In this document: positions 50,304 through 57,974 of the stretch, in pieces
How the letters are laid out: each line of letters starts with the position of its first letter
Position numbering within the stretch: the stretch's first letter is position 1
Assembly: GCF_900109735.1 (NCBI RefSeq)
Contig: NZ_FOAS01000005.1
Coordinates: 1-64,000, forward strand
Origin: Atopomonas hussainii
GTDB taxonomy: Bacteria; Pseudomonadota; Gammaproteobacteria; Pseudomonadales; Pseudomonadaceae
Direction of reading: 5' to 3'
DNA: 64,000 nucleotides
Position numbers and translations under genes: made by a program
The notes under the pieces: generated by a model
The model's database searches: none
Told to the model about the DNA's origin: nothing
Seen by the model: only the letters and a program-made list of their open reading frames with translations

Positions 50304-50418
50304 CAGCTTCTCGGCTCTGCGGTTGCGACACAACCTGTAACAAAAAGGGGGCGCACCTTATCACAGATGCGTCCCCGCTGCTGGCTGAGGGGTTAAGCAC
50401 GGGGCTTAACCGGCGCCG

Positions 50419-51522
50419 TTACGCGCTCAGTGTAGGGTAGTCGGTATAGCCTTGCTCGGCGCCACCGTAGAAGGTGCTGACATCGGGCTCATTCCATGCT
50501 GCGTTTTGCGCAATGCGCTCGGCAAGGTCGGGGTTGGCAATATACGGACGACCATAGGCGACTAGGTCGGCGCTGTTATCTTGAACCGTTTGCGCGCCGC
50601 TGGTTGCGTCGTAACCCCCGGCGACCATTAAGGTGCGTTGGTACAGTTTGCGCAGGTTATTGAGCAGGGCTTCTGCCTCGGCACTGCCGGCGCCAGTCCA
50701 GTCGGGGCGGTTGATATGTAAGTAAGCCAAGTGGCGGCTGTTCAGCTCGCCGACTAAATAGCTGAAGGTTTCTTCCGGGTTGGCATCGTGCATGTCATTG
50801 AACGTGCCGTAGGGCGAGAGGCGAATGCCCACTTTGCCGCTGTCGCCAAGGCGCGCGACCACCGCATCGAGCACTTCCAGCACTAAGCGGGCGCGATTCT
50901 CGGCACTACCGCCGTAGGCGTCGGTGCGTTGATTGCTGCCAGAACAGAGGAACTGATCGAGTAGATAGCCGTTAGCGGCGTGGACTTCTACACCGTCAAA
51001 ACCGGCCTCGATGGCATTCGCCGCACCTTGCGCATAGGCCTGCACAATGCCCGGCAGTTCGGCGGTTTCTAAGGCGCGGGGTAGGGCGGTGTCGGCCATG
51101 CCGTGGCTGCCATCGGCGTACTGCACATAGCACTGCGCCTTGGCTTGAATAGCCGAGGGTGCGACGGGCGCTTGCTGGTTGGGTTGCAACTCAGGGTGCG
51201 AGATGCGGCCCACATGCCAGAGCTGCAAGAAGATACGCCCGCCGGCGTTGTGCACCGCTTGGGTAACGCCTTGCCAGCCAGCAATTTGCGCAGGGCTGTG
51301 GATGCCGGGCGTCCAAGCATAGCCTTGGCCTTCGGGGCACACTTGGCTGGCTTCGCTGATGATTAGCCCGGCACTGGCGCGTTGCGCGTAATACGTGGCG
51401 GTGAGGGCATAAGGCACATTGCCCGGTTGGGTGCGCTGGCGGGTTAGCGGGGCCATCACAATGCGGTTGGGTAGCTCAAGGCTACCGAGGCGATAAGGCT
51501 GTAACAGTGCGGCGTGCGACAT
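50419..51522 (-). CDS. Old Yellow Enzyme family flavoprotein (alkene reductase, NemA-like)
   Basis: FMN-dependent NAD(P)H oxidoreductase that reduces activated double bonds or nitro compounds. The 367-residue protein shows MAPLTRQRTQPGNVP near residue 23, LQLWHVGRISHPELQPN near 95, and the substrate-binding His/Asn pair in FDGVEVHAANGYLLDQF near 180. Phosphate-binding GRPYIANPDL is near 320. Start ATG 51522 follows GAGG at six bases; the frame opens at 51552. The divergent HxlR gene suggests control by electrophiles or quinones, an inference from context. Confidence 0.92.
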   Translation of the reverse strand: MSHAALLQPYRLGSLELPNRIVMAPLTRQRTQPGNVPYALTATYYAQRASAGLIISEASQVCPEGQGYAWTPGIHSPAQIAGWQGVTQAVHNAGGRIFLQLWHVGRISHPELQPNQQAPVAPSAIQAKAQCYVQYADGSHGMADTALPRALETAELPGIVQAYAQGAANAIEAGFDGVEVHAANGYLLDQFLCSGSNQRTDAYGGSAENRARLVLEVLDAVVARLGDSGKVGIRLSPYGTFNDMHDANPEETFSYLVGELNSRHLAYLHINRPDWTGAGSAEAEALLNNLRKLYQRTLMVAGGYDATSGAQTVQDNSADLVAYGRPYIANPDLAERIAQNAAWNEPDVSTFYGGAEQGYTDYPTLSA

Positions 51523-51595
51523 GGGAAACCTCATAACAGGTGAGAAAGACACAACGTCTAGACACGGCTATTATTGATGCAGCAATAAAACTTAC

Positions 51596-51622
51596 AAGTA
51601 CGCACGATTTTGTCATGTACTT
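51596..51622 (+). promoter_or_regulatory. Candidate HxlR operator
   Basis: Inverted half-sites AAGTAC (51596-51601) and GTACTT (51617-51622), 21 bases centre to centre, in the gap between the divergent OYE and HxlR genes. Related HxlR-type regulators bind inverted repeats of this kind. Inference only. Confidence 0.4.
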
Positions 51623-51652
51623 ACCTTTTGGAAAGTTATGGAGATGTCTTAA

Positions 51653-52045
51653 GTGTCTGAGCCCATGACCAAACAGCCTGCCAATCAAGCCGCCGCGCCT
51701 GCTGAAGACAAGCGCTTAAAGGCACAGGACAAAACCTACAGCTCGCCGATGGAGCTCACCCTCGAGGTGGTCGGCGGTAAGTGGAAAAGCCTATTGGTGT
51801 ATCACCTGATGGAGGCGCCGCTGCGTTTTTCTGAGCTGCGCCGGCAAGTGCCAGGCATCACCGAGAAGATGCTCACCCAGCAACTGCGCGAGCTGGAGCG
51901 TGATGGCATTGTTAGCCGCACGGTATTCCCTGAGGTGCCGCCACGGGTGGAGTACGTGGCCACCGAGCATGGCCGCACGTTAAAGCCGGTGCTGGAGGCG
52001 ATGTGTCATTGGGGGCGTCATCACTGGCAGCAGCGCACGCCATGA
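51653..52045 (+). CDS. HxlR family transcriptional regulator
   Basis: A 130-residue winged-helix regulator of the HxlR family. The core starts near residue 35 with LEVVGGKWKSLLVYHLM and continues PLRFSELRRQVPGITEKMLTQQLRELERDGIV; the domain is complete. Members respond to aldehydes, quinones or redox stress. GTG 51653 has a GGAG site at nine bases; ATG 51665 is an alternative. It is divergent from the Old Yellow Enzyme gene and overlaps the next gene by four bases, suggesting control of both. Confidence 0.88.
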   Translation: MSEPMTKQPANQAAAPAEDKRLKAQDKTYSSPMELTLEVVGGKWKSLLVYHLMEAPLRFSELRRQVPGITEKMLTQQLRELERDGIVSRTVFPEVPPRVEYVATEHGRTLKPVLEAMCHWGRHHWQQRTP

Positions 52046-52404
52046 AACCAGCGATTCTTTGGTTGCATGCCGTGACTTGCGCTGCGTTTGCGGTGTTGGT
52101 GTTGCGGGCAAACCCGTTAAAAGCGGTAGAAGGGCTTGGCTTGGCCGTAGCGTTTGTCGGTTTAGCGCTGTGTTTTGCCATCGCGCCGTGGCGGCTGAGT
52201 TGGGCGCCGCTGCTGCGTGTGCTGGCATGGTTGCAGGCGGGCTTGTTGGCGGTCGGTGTGTTGCTGTTGTTGCTAGCAGCCACGATAGGCGGCGGTTTTA
52301 ACCTAAGCCCAGAACTGCAAACGCCGGCGTGGTTGGCCGGCGTTATGGTGTTTAGCAGTGCGCTGAGTGCTTGGGCGCTTAGCCCCAGCAAACCTGCAGA
52401 GTGA
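52042..52404 (+). CDS. Small membrane protein of unknown function
   Basis: A 120-residue protein not recognised beyond its topology: about four hydrophobic segments (MKPAILWLHAVTCAAFAVLVL, a second from about 28, a third near 60, a fourth near 93). The ATG at 52042 overlaps the HxlR stop in ATGA, so the two are probably translated together. A role in the same stress response is possible but unproven. It converges with ftnA and their stop codons are directly adjacent; no terminator is visible between them. Confidence 0.7.
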   Translation: MKPAILWLHAVTCAAFAVLVLRANPLKAVEGLGLAVAFVGLALCFAIAPWRLSWAPLLRVLAWLQAGLLAVGVLLLLLAATIGGGFNLSPELQTPAWLAGVMVFSSALSAWALSPSKPAE

Positions 52405-52869
52405 TTACATCTGACTTTGCAGGTAGCGCTCAAGACCCACTTTGTCGATCAGCTGTAGCTGAATCTCTAACCACAGGGCGTGGTCTTCTTCGGTGTCTTT
52501 AAGCTGCAGCTCAAGAATCTCGCGGCTTTGGTAGTCCTGATGCTGCTCGCACAGCTCAATGCCTTTAGCCAGCGCGGCGCGCACTTCGTACTCAAGGGCT
52601 AGGTCTATCTTGAGCATTTCCGGCACGGTTTTGCCCACACGCACCGCGTTGGGGCTCATGTCTGGCGTGCCTTCAAGAAACAGAATGCGCTTAAGCAGGG
52701 CATCGGCGTGTTCGGTTTCTTCTTCCATCTCGTGGTTGATGCGTTCGTAGAGCTTGGTAAAGCCCCAGTCTTCGTACATGCGCGAGTGAATAAAGTACTG
52801 ATCGCGTGCCGCTAACTCGCCCTTGAGCAGTTGCTTGAAGTAATCGATGACGGCGCTGTGCCCTTGCAT
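52405..52869 (-). CDS. ftnA: Bacterial ferritin FtnA (bacterioferritin-like, without haem ligand)
   Basis: Iron-storage protein that forms 24-meric shells. The 154-residue protein has the ferroxidase residues ELAARDQYF near residue 18, [10 protein letters not shown] near residues 49-58, and [11 protein letters not shown] near 125-135. The start [11 protein letters not shown] matches P. aeruginosa FtnA, formerly called BfrA. At the place of the haem ligand Met52 of bacterioferritin there is Thr, so haem binding between subunits is unlikely. A good site (AAGGA) precedes the ATG. Confidence 0.88.
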   Translation of the reverse strand: MQGHSAVIDYFKQLLKGELAARDQYFIHSRMYEDWGFTKLYERINHEMEEETEHADALLKRILFLEGTPDMSPNAVRVGKTVPEMLKIDLALEYEVRAALAKGIELCEQHQDYQSREILELQLKDTEEDHALWLEIQLQLIDKVGLERYLQSQM

Positions 52870-52940
52870 GTCGATGTCCTTGTTGGCTTGCGACTAATCC
52901 ACACAGTTTAGGAGGTTACTGCGCGACTGGCCACGTGGAA

Positions 52941-54062
52941 TTAATGCCCCGGTACGCCACTTACGGGCGCGCGGAAACGGAAGATGTGGTACGGCGCTTG
53001 GCTGGCCATATGGGCTTTGCTTTGCAGCACTTGATCGGGGATGGCGCTGTCGGCCAGATACAGCCAGCCGTTGGGGCCAAAGCTTAAGGCGTCGGCCCAG
53101 CGAATCTGCGCGCTTTTTACCAGCGTGGTTAGGCTGCCGTCGGGCTTCATACGCAGTACCGCGCCGTGCTCGACATCGGTGATGTACACGCCGTGTGCGT
53201 TGTCGATGGATAAGCCATCAGCCAGCGGTTTATTGCCGAGGCGCTCGACGCTGGCTTCGATCAGCGCATCGTCGCCGCCCTGCAGGGCGCTGGTGGGCAC
53301 GCGGAACAAGCCGTCGTGGCTCATGGCGCTGTAATACAAGTAAGCATCGTCGTTGGACAGCACAATGCCGTCGACACCGACTTTCATCGTCACTAACCCG
53401 CCAAGAAAGCGCATGGCTTTACTTGGGGTTTGGATTAACCAGTTTTGCGTGCTCACCGAGTCGTGGTTATCCAGTACGCGACGGGCTTGTTGGGTGTGGG
53501 TATCGAAGACAATGATGCCGGCACGCTGGCCGACAAAGCTGGCATCGGCCAGATACACCCAGCGGCTGTCGCTGCTGACTTGTAAGTCCTGCACAAACGA
53601 GCCTAAACCGGCCACGCTGCTGGGCAGGGCAAAGCGCTCGACCAAGCGATTGCTGGTTAAGTCGAACTTTAAAATATGCGCGGCATTGACTCCGTGCAGG
53701 CCGTGATCCACCGCCCACAGCTGGTTTTTACGGTCGATAACAATGCCCAACAGCTCGCCTAACTGGCTTTGAATCTCAGCATTGGGGAAAGGGACCGCCT
53801 GTCCATCACGCCACTCAACGAGGCGGGTGCTAGGGCGTGATTCGGGGTGGATAGTGAAGAACAAGCGGCCATCGGCGCCGACCGCGACATTGCCGATGGG
53901 CTCGGCAGAGCTGGCGGCGATTTCCAGTTGGTCTTCGGGGATGAGCGGTGGGCCGCTTAAATCTGGATAGGCTTCGCCACCGCCGTAGCGGCTAAATAAC
54001 CACACGGCGGCAGCGGCAAGCAGCACCAGCAGCACGAATAGGCAACGAATCGCTAAGCGCAT
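52941..54062 (-). CDS. Membrane-anchored beta-propeller protein, major royal jelly protein (yellow) family
   Basis: A 373-residue protein. The N-terminal segment (RCLFVLLVLLAAAAVWLF) is a signal or anchor, so the body is periplasmic. The remainder resembles the MRJP/yellow family of six-bladed propellers: GIVIDRKNQLWAVDHG near residue 110, VFVQDLQVSSD-type strand near 155, and LADGLSIDNAHGVYITD near 285. Bacterial members have no agreed function; a lactonase-like or ligand-binding role is possible. It stands alone between ftnA and apt. Confidence 0.78.
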   Translation of the reverse strand: MRLAIRCLFVLLVLLAAAAVWLFSRYGGGEAYPDLSGPPLIPEDQLEIAASSAEPIGNVAVGADGRLFFTIHPESRPSTRLVEWRDGQAVPFPNAEIQSQLGELLGIVIDRKNQLWAVDHGLHGVNAAHILKFDLTSNRLVERFALPSSVAGLGSFVQDLQVSSDSRWVYLADASFVGQRAGIIVFDTHTQQARRVLDNHDSVSTQNWLIQTPSKAMRFLGGLVTMKVGVDGIVLSNDDAYLYYSAMSHDGLFRVPTSALQGGDDALIEASVERLGNKPLADGLSIDNAHGVYITDVEHGAVLRMKPDGSLTTLVKSAQIRWADALSFGPNGWLYLADSAIPDQVLQSKAHMASQAPYHIFRFRAPVSGVPGH

Positions 54063-54083
54063 GCGGGCTCCTAGTGGCGCGTT

Positions 54084-54632
54084 TTATTGTTCGTCGAGGG
54101 CGAAGGCGGTTAAGCAGTAGGTGGGGATGCCTGCATCTTGCAGCTTTTGCGAGCCGCCAAGCTCCGGCAGGTCGATGATCGCGGCGGCTTCATACAGGCT
54201 AGCGCCTAAGCGGCGCACCAATTGCGCGGCAGCCAGCAGGGTGCCGCCGGTGGCGATCAGGTCATCGAAAATCAGCACTGAGTCGCCTTCACACAGGCTG
54301 TCGCTGTGGATCTCTAAGTGCGCGGTGCCGTATTCGGTGGCGTAAGGCTCGGTGATCACATCGCCGGGCAGCTTGCCTTTTTTGCGGAACAGCACCAGCG
54401 GCTTGTTCAGCTCGTAAGCGATGATCGAGCCGATGATAAAGCCGCGCGCATCCATGGCGCCGATATGGCTGAAGTCAGCCTCGACATAGCGCTGAATAAA
54501 ACTGTCGGCCACCATGCGCGTGGCTTTGGGCGAGTGAAACAGCGGCGCGATATCGCGGAAGATCACCCCCGCTTTGGGGAAGTCCGGAACGGCACGAATC
54601 TGCGATTTGATGTAGCACTCGTCAAAAATCAT
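54084..54632 (-). CDS. apt: Adenine phosphoribosyltransferase
   Basis: Converts adenine and PRPP to AMP in purine salvage. The 182-residue protein has the PRPP-binding motif [14 protein letters not shown] near residue 125 and the start region [20 protein letters not shown]. It follows anr by nine bases on the same strand, as in Pseudomonas. Confidence 0.95.
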   Translation of the reverse strand: MIFDECYIKSQIRAVPDFPKAGVIFRDIAPLFHSPKATRMVADSFIQRYVEADFSHIGAMDARGFIIGSIIAYELNKPLVLFRKKGKLPGDVITEPYATEYGTAHLEIHSDSLCEGDSVLIFDDLIATGGTLLAAAQLVRRLGASLYEAAAIIDLPELGGSQKLQDAGIPTYCLTAFALDEQ

Positions 54633-54641
54633 CGCTGGGCC

Positions 54642-55385
54642 TCACTCGCAACGGCCACCGGCCATGGCGTACAACTCGTTGGGGTTAATTAGGCTGACTT
54701 CTTTGCCGTTGGCCTCGATCAGGCCTTGCTCTTGGAAGCGGGTAAACACGCGCGACACGGTTTCTACCGCTAAGCCTAGGTAATTACCCAGCTCGTTGCG
54801 CGACATCGGCAGGCGGAAGTGATGAGCGGAAAAACCGCGCAAACGGTAGCGGCCAGAAATGTTCACCAAGAAGGTGGCGATGCGCTCGTCGGCGGTTTTC
54901 TTCGAGAGCAGCAGCATCATCTGCTGGTCTTCACGAATTTCGCGGCTCATCAAGTTCATCAGTTGGCGGCGCAGCTGGGGTAGCTCCATGGCCAAGTCGT
55001 CGAGGCGCTCGTAGGGGATTTCGCACACGGTGGTGGTTTCTAGCGCCACGGCGGAGACCGCATGGGTGTCGCTGTCGATGCCGGCCATGCCGACCACTTC
55101 GCTGGGTAGGTGGAAGCCGGTGATTTGCTCTTCGCCGGCATCAGTGACCACATAGGTTTTAATCGCACCGCTACGGATGGCGTACACCGACTGAAACGGC
55201 TCGCCTTGGCGAAACAGGTGATCGCCTTTTTTTAACGGGCGGCCACGTTTGATGATGTCGTCGAGTTGGTCGATGTCTTCGACGTTGAGCGACAGGGGCA
55301 GGCACAGGCCAACGAGACTGCAATCTTTGCAATGCGTCTGCAAACCAGAGGGCTTGTGGCCGCATTGGGAGGTGCTGGCAGGCAT
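54642..55385 (-). CDS. anr: Anaerobic regulator Anr (FNR family)
   Basis: Oxygen-labile [4Fe-4S] CRP/FNR-family activator of anaerobic and microaerobic genes in pseudomonads. The 247-residue protein has the cluster cysteines in CKDCSLVGLC near residues 18-27 and a fourth in TTVCEIPYERL near 110. The helix-turn-helix reads MSRNELGNYLGLAVETVSRVF near residue 195. The frame opens at a TTG at 55415, but ATG 55385 is more likely. It lies between hemN and apt. hemN has an Anr box, described below. Confidence 0.95.
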   Translation of the reverse strand: MPASTSQCGHKPSGLQTHCKDCSLVGLCLPLSLNVEDIDQLDDIIKRGRPLKKGDHLFRQGEPFQSVYAIRSGAIKTYVVTDAGEEQITGFHLPSEVVGMAGIDSDTHAVSAVALETTTVCEIPYERLDDLAMELPQLRRQLMNLMSREIREDQQMMLLLSKKTADERIATFLVNISGRYRLRGFSAHHFRLPMSRNELGNYLGLAVETVSRVFTRFQEQGLIEANGKEVSLINPNELYAMAGGRCE

Positions 55386-55466
55386 AGGTAATATCCGGTA
55401 AAGAATTTCCGCCAAGGTTACCTGAAGCCTGCTTATGCCTCTACCGTTGAGTTTGCCGAAAAAGTC

Positions 55467-56849
55467 TTATATGACCCGTGAGAATCGCTGGGTATTAACC
55501 TGCGGCAAGTAGAGGTCAAACACCATGCACACGCTACGCACCAATAAGCGCCCGGCTGGGCTGACGCTAATGCCGTGGCTATCCAAGCTAATCAGCTGAT
55601 CTTGCGCCTGCTGCATGAGAGCGGGCATTTCGGCGGCAAAGTAGTCGTGGAAGGCCACGTTAAAGCGCTTCTGGAAGGCGGCAAAGTCGAGCGTGAAGTG
55701 GCACGCCAGCTGTTGGATTACCCAGCGGCGCAGGTGGTCGTCATCATTCATTTTTAACCCGCGCACCACCGCCAGTTGGCCGTTGTCGATGCGCGCTTGG
55801 TATTCGGTGATATCGGCGCTGTTTTGGCAGTACAAGCCACCAATCTGGCTAATGGCGGAGACCCCGAGTGACACCAAGTCACAGTGCCCGTGGGTGGTAT
55901 AGCCTTGGAAGTTGCGATGCAGGGTGCCGTTTTCTTGGGCCATGGCCAGCTCGTCATCGGGCAGGGCGAAGTGGTCCATGCCGATGTATTGATAGCCGGC
56001 CTCGCTCAGTAGCTCGATGGTGCTGTGCAGCATGCCAAGTTTTTCGCCGGGGGTGGGCAGGTCGGCAGCGTTAATGCGTCGCTGCGGCTTAAAGCGCTCT
56101 GGCAGGTGGGCGTAGTTAAACACCGAGAGGCGATTAGGCTGCATGTCGATGATGGCTTTCACGGTATCGCGGAAGCTGGCCTCGGTTTGCATCGGCAGGC
56201 CGTAGATCAAATCGACGTTGATCGAACGATAGGCCAAAGCGCGTGCAGCATCCATCACCGCGCGGGTTTCTTCCAAGCTTTGCAGGCGGTTAACCGCGCG
56301 CTGTACCTCGGGGTTGATGTCTTGCACGCCAAGGCTGACACGGTTGAAGCCTAAGTCGCGCAGCACGCCCATGGTGGTCCAGTCGGCTTCGCGGGGGTCG
56401 ATCTCGATGCTGTAGTCGCCGCTATCGTCACTGCGCAAGTTGAAGTAGTGGCGCAGGTGCTGCATTAGCTGCGTCAGTTCGCTGTGGCTTAAAAAGGTCG
56501 GTGTGCCGCCACCAAAGTGCAACTGCTCGACCACCTGGCGGCTGTCTAAGTGTTTGGCCAGCATGCCCGCTTCGCGTTCGAGGCGTTCTAGATAGGGCTG
56601 GCTGCGGCCACGATCTTTGGTGATGACCTTATTACATGCGCAGTAGTAGCAAATGTTGGCGCAGAACGGCACGTGCACATACAGCGACAGTGGGCGCATG
56701 GCCTGCTTGCTGTCGCGTAGGGCTTGGTAGATGTCAAATGAGCCGACCCCATCATGGAACTGCACGGCAGTGGGGTAGGAGGTGTAGCGAGGCCCGGCAA
56801 CGTCGTAGCGGCGAATCAGCTCGGTGTTCCACAGGGGATTGGTGTTCAT
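55467..56849 (-). CDS. hemN: Oxygen-independent coproporphyrinogen III dehydrogenase HemN
   Basis: Radical SAM enzyme that makes protoporphyrinogen IX without oxygen, supplying haem for microaerobic respiration. The 460-residue protein carries the cluster motif FCANICYYCACNK near residue 62, the SAM region HFGGGTPTFL near residue 112, and the C-terminal HemN domain. The frame opens at 56882, but ATG 56849 gives MNTNPLWNTELIRRYD. An Anr box lies 64-77 bases upstream with a well-placed -10. Confidence 0.95.
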   Translation of the reverse strand: MNTNPLWNTELIRRYDVAGPRYTSYPTAVQFHDGVGSFDIYQALRDSKQAMRPLSLYVHVPFCANICYYCACNKVITKDRGRSQPYLERLEREAGMLAKHLDSRQVVEQLHFGGGTPTFLSHSELTQLMQHLRHYFNLRSDDSGDYSIEIDPREADWTTMGVLRDLGFNRVSLGVQDINPEVQRAVNRLQSLEETRAVMDAARALAYRSINVDLIYGLPMQTEASFRDTVKAIIDMQPNRLSVFNYAHLPERFKPQRRINAADLPTPGEKLGMLHSTIELLSEAGYQYIGMDHFALPDDELAMAQENGTLHRNFQGYTTHGHCDLVSLGVSAISQIGGLYCQNSADITEYQARIDNGQLAVVRGLKMNDDDHLRRWVIQQLACHFTLDFAAFQKRFNVAFHDYFAAEMPALMQQAQDQLISLDSHGISVSPAGRLLVRSVCMVFDLYLPQVNTQRFSRVI

Positions 56850-56889
56850 TGTGCAGTCCAGTGAAGTCTCTAGGATTGCCAACGAGTGT

Positions 56890-56926
56890 AAAAATCAATC
56901 GCTTTAGGGGTCTTGACGCATATCAA
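56890..56926 (-). promoter_or_regulatory. Anr box and promoter of hemN
   Basis: On the minus strand TTGATATGCGTCAA (56913-56926) matches the FNR/Anr consensus TTGAT-N4-ATCAA except at one base. A TACACT lies 22 bases downstream of the box, the right place for a -10 when the box is centred at -41.5. Confidence 0.8.
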
Positions 56927-56950
56927 CAGCGGGCGAGGTCGTGCTTTTAA

Positions 56951-57091
56951 GGGGGCGCTGATTAAATCGACGAACGACTCAAGCACAAGGCGTACGGAGC
57001 GCAGCAAGCGAGACATACCGTCTGGTAGGCTAGTTTGCGAGCACCGCACAACGCAGTGATTGCGCCGTGCAGGCATTTAAGCAGTGTTTCC
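56951..57091 (-). repeat. 141-bp dispersed repeat, copy C
   Basis: Read on the minus strand it begins GGAAACACTGCTTAAATGCC six bases after the stop of the TauE/SafE-like gene and ends TTTAATCAGCGCCCCC. Same length and orientation relative to the upstream gene as copies A and B. No clear terminator separates it from the hemN promoter. Confidence 0.88.
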
Positions 57092-57097
57092 TTGGTG

Positions 57098-57775
57098 TTA
57101 ATGGCCCATTAGCCAGTGCTGATGCGGGCCGGGCAGCGTCCACAGGGCAAATAACATGACCAAGATGCCCGCTGCTTGGCGCGTCAGCGGCTTTTGCAGC
57201 AGCTGGCGCAGGCCATTGGCGGCCATGCCGGTGGCGAGCATTAACGGTAAGGTGCCCAAGCCGAACGCGGCCATCAGGCTCATGCTGGTCAGCGCATCGC
57301 CTTGGCTGGCGGCCCACAGCAAGGTGCTATACACCAAACCGCAGGGTAGCCAGCCCCATAGACTGCCCAGCAGCAGGGCTTGCGCCAGGTTGTGCACCGG
57401 CATAAAGCGCTTGGTCAGCGGCTGCACGAATCGCCACAGGCCTTGCCCGAGGGCTTCTACCTTGGTTAGCCCTTGCCACCAGCCAGCCAAATACAAACCC
57501 ATGGCCAGTAACAGCAGCGCAGCGAAAATGCGCAGGCCATCGGCAAAGGCCTGATTGGCTGCCCAGCCGACTAAGCCCAGCAGTAAACCCGCCACGCTGT
57601 AACTGGCGATGCGGCCAAGGTTATAGGCGAGCAAAATCTGCAAGCGTCGAGCTTTAGCGGCGGGCGGAATCGCCATGGTCAGCGCGCCCATCAAGCCGCC
57701 ACACATGCCTAAGCAGTGCCCTGCACCGAGTAGGCCGAGCACCATGGCGCTGACGTGCAAGGCCAGTTCAGTCAT
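57098..57775 (-). CDS. TauE/SafE (DsbD_2-like) membrane protein
   Basis: A 225-residue inner-membrane protein with about six membrane segments. The motif GAGHCLGMCGGLMGAL near residue 17 contains two cysteines. A second conserved segment reads GWLPCGLVYSTL near residue 143. The family (sulfite exporter TauE/SafE, UreH/DsbD_2 type) is found after ccoS in Pseudomonas and may help copper or redox work in oxidase assembly, an inference from position. Its start overlaps the ccoS stop by eight bases. Its stop is followed by repeat C. Confidence 0.82.
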   Translation of the reverse strand: MTELALHVSAMVLGLLGAGHCLGMCGGLMGALTMAIPPAAKARRLQILLAYNLGRIASYSVAGLLLGLVGWAANQAFADGLRIFAALLLLAMGLYLAGWWQGLTKVEALGQGLWRFVQPLTKRFMPVHNLAQALLLGSLWGWLPCGLVYSTLLWAASQGDALTSMSLMAAFGLGTLPLMLATGMAANGLRQLLQKPLTRQAAGILVMLFALWTLPGPHQHWLMGH

Positions 57776-57974
57776 TGGGCTTAGGGTTGTTGTCAGTGCT
57801 TTGCGCGGTTTTTTGCGCGGCGGTGTGCGCCGGGTCTTCGTCGTCGAACAGGATGCTGTGCGCAGGGCCGTCGAGGTCGTCGTACTGGCCGCTATCTACG
57901 GCCCAGAAGAACAGCCAAATCGCCGCTATCACCAGCACAATGGCAATCGGGATCAGGTAATACAGGGCGTTCAT
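57768..57974 (-). CDS. ccoS: cbb3-type oxidase assembly protein CcoS
   Basis: Small membrane protein needed for cofactor insertion into cbb3 oxidase. The 68-residue product has one membrane segment (LYYLIPIAIVLVIAAIWLFFWAV) followed by the family motif DSGQYDDLDGPAHSILFDDE. It overlaps ccoI by four bases and the next gene by eight. Confidence 0.93.
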   Translation of the reverse strand: MNALYYLIPIAIVLVIAAIWLFFWAVDSGQYDDLDGPAHSILFDDEDPAHTAAQKTAQSTDNNPKPND

